A stretch of 15,220 nucleotides of DNA from Bacteroidia bacterium. GTDB lineage: Bacteria > Bacteroidota > Bacteroidia > NS11-12g > UBA9320. A model generated the notes under the pieces. The model was not told the origin of the DNA, did no database searches, and was given only the letters and a program-made list of their open reading frames with translations. Every line of letters starts with the position of its first letter. Positions within the stretch are counted from its first letter, which is position 1. Position numbers and translations under genes: made by a program. The stretch lies in contig JAKMFK010000014.1 in NCBI GenBank assembly GCA_022425465.1, forward strand, positions 1 to 15,220, read 5' to 3'. This document shows positions 14,233-15,220 of the stretch, piece after piece.

Positions 14233-14613
14233 TCAAAATCTCAGCTTCAATGCATTTCCAAAATACGGTGGGTCAGATATAAGGCTATATTGAATCTTTA
14301 AACTATCTAGATATTCAGACACTTTCCTCTTTAATACCCCCTCTCCCTTTCCAACAATTATATAAACAGACCGAACACTATTTTTCTTCGAAGACTTTAT
14401 AAATTCATCTACCGCTTCCAATTGTAAATTCAATTTTTCATTTGGAGATAAAAATGATTTTGAAGGATATAACTTGTTGAAATGCAAGTCCAACACATTA
14501 TTTTTCTGTCTTTTATTGCCTTTTGTATGTTCATCATGAGATGATTGACTCGAAAACTCCCCCATCATCATTCGCTTTAATAAATTGGAATCTATCGGAT
14601 TATCCTCACTCAT
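14233..14613 (-). CDS. Short Smr-domain protein
   Basis: The 126-residue protein has a polar N-terminus (about 1-38) and a C-terminal Smr fold: VLDLHFNKLYP (LDLH of Smr domains), LQLEAVDEFIKSS, VYIIVGKGEGVLKRKVSEYL (the GKGxGxLK signature), and a last strand FGNALKLRF. Smr domains occur in MutS2 and as free proteins that act as nucleases in several organisms; whether this one cuts RNA or DNA cannot be told. The final GG-G-motif of typical Smr is degenerate (PPYFGNALKL). It converges on rsfS with 7 bases between stops and no visible terminator. Confidence 0.85.
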   Translation of the reverse strand: MSEDNPIDSNLLKRMMMGEFSSQSSHDEHTKGNKRQKNNVLDLHFNKLYPSKSFLSPNEKLNLQLEAVDEFIKSSKKNSVRSVYIIVGKGEGVLKRKVSEYLDSLKIQYSLISDPPYFGNALKLRF

Positions 14614-14617
14614 ACTA

Positions 14618-14625
14618 CAAATTTA
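14618..14625 (-). promoter_or_regulatory. Possible -7 element before the Smr gene
   Basis: On the - strand TAAATTTG matches TAnnTTTG exactly but lies only 4 bases from the ATG at 14613. Either the transcript is leaderless, the true start is a later codon (the MMM at residues 15-17), or the match is chance in AT-rich sequence. Confidence 0.3.
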
Positions 14626-14688
14626 AACGAGATTGATTTACCCTTTAGATTGAGGTAAAAACAAGGAATGATATTGATAATATCCGAT

Positions 14689-14696
14689 TAGATTTG
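14689..14696 (+). promoter_or_regulatory. -7 promoter element for proS
   Basis: TAGATTTG is an exact TAnnTTTG match 28 bases before the proS ATG, in the 111-base gap after the Smr gene start. No -33 element at normal spacing is seen. Confidence 0.55.
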
Positions 14697-14718
14697 CAAA
14701 CTAGATCAAGATATTTGA

Positions 14719-15220
<502 letters not shown>

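Noticed and set aside
14671..14683. Small ATATT-GAT-AATAT inverted repeat in the proS leader region
   Set aside because: A 5-bp AT-only stem is expected by chance in this sequence.

Overview
The window reads as chromosome from a low-GC member of the Bacteroidota, most likely Flavobacteriia or a close relative. Four things point there. The gene families are typical (a cytochrome c maturation cluster with Bacteroidota-style CcmD and CcmE, LptC lipoprotein, monofunctional BirA plus CoaX, short Smr protein, archaeal/eukaryotic-type ProRS). Shine-Dalgarno sites are scarce. Many secreted or membrane proteins carry signal peptides ending in A-Q. Most transcription units are preceded by the Bacteroidota -7 element TAnnTTTG. 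No mobile element, CRISPR array, tRNA or rRNA was seen, and no stretch over 300 bases lacks a gene.

Layout. The + strand from 1 to 3696 carries rpsT with its terminator, a RadC-family gene, a small exported-looking protein with an arginine-rich tail and its own terminator, then a two-gene unit of a cytoplasmic TPR protein and a phosphosulfolactate synthase (ComA family). The - strand from 13800 down to 3710 carries two units. The first is birA, coaX, an outer-membrane beta-barrel, a secreted TPR protein, lptC and a 69-aa membrane protein. The second is ccmC, ccmD-like, ccmE, ccmF, a Rossmann/DUF2520 dehydrogenase-like gene, a 47-aa small ORF and a 142-aa secreted protein. The right end has rsfS (+, divergent from birA), an Smr-domain gene (-) and the first 165 codons of proS (+), cut by the window edge.

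How the genes work together. The ccm set provides heme handling and ligation for c-type cytochromes; CcmE carries the CPSKY (CxxxY) heme-attachment motif instead of the histidine form. ccmA, ccmB and a thiol-redox partner are not in the window. The birA-to-lptC unit mixes cofactor enzymes (biotin attachment, CoA synthesis) with envelope proteins, and several of its genes overlap or nearly touch, so they are probably translationally coupled. ComA makes a sulfonate from PEP and sulfite; in this phylum that may feed sulfolactate or sulfonolipid chemistry, but no later pathway gene is visible here.

Most of the window is ordinary core genome. The points worth a second look are the 13-bp hairpin with a T-run inside the lptC signal-peptide codons, the interlocked birA/rsfS promoters, the promoter placed against the rpsT terminator, the Cys-type CcmE, the Arg-rich small protein, and the 47-aa ORF between the DUF2520 gene and the secreted protein.
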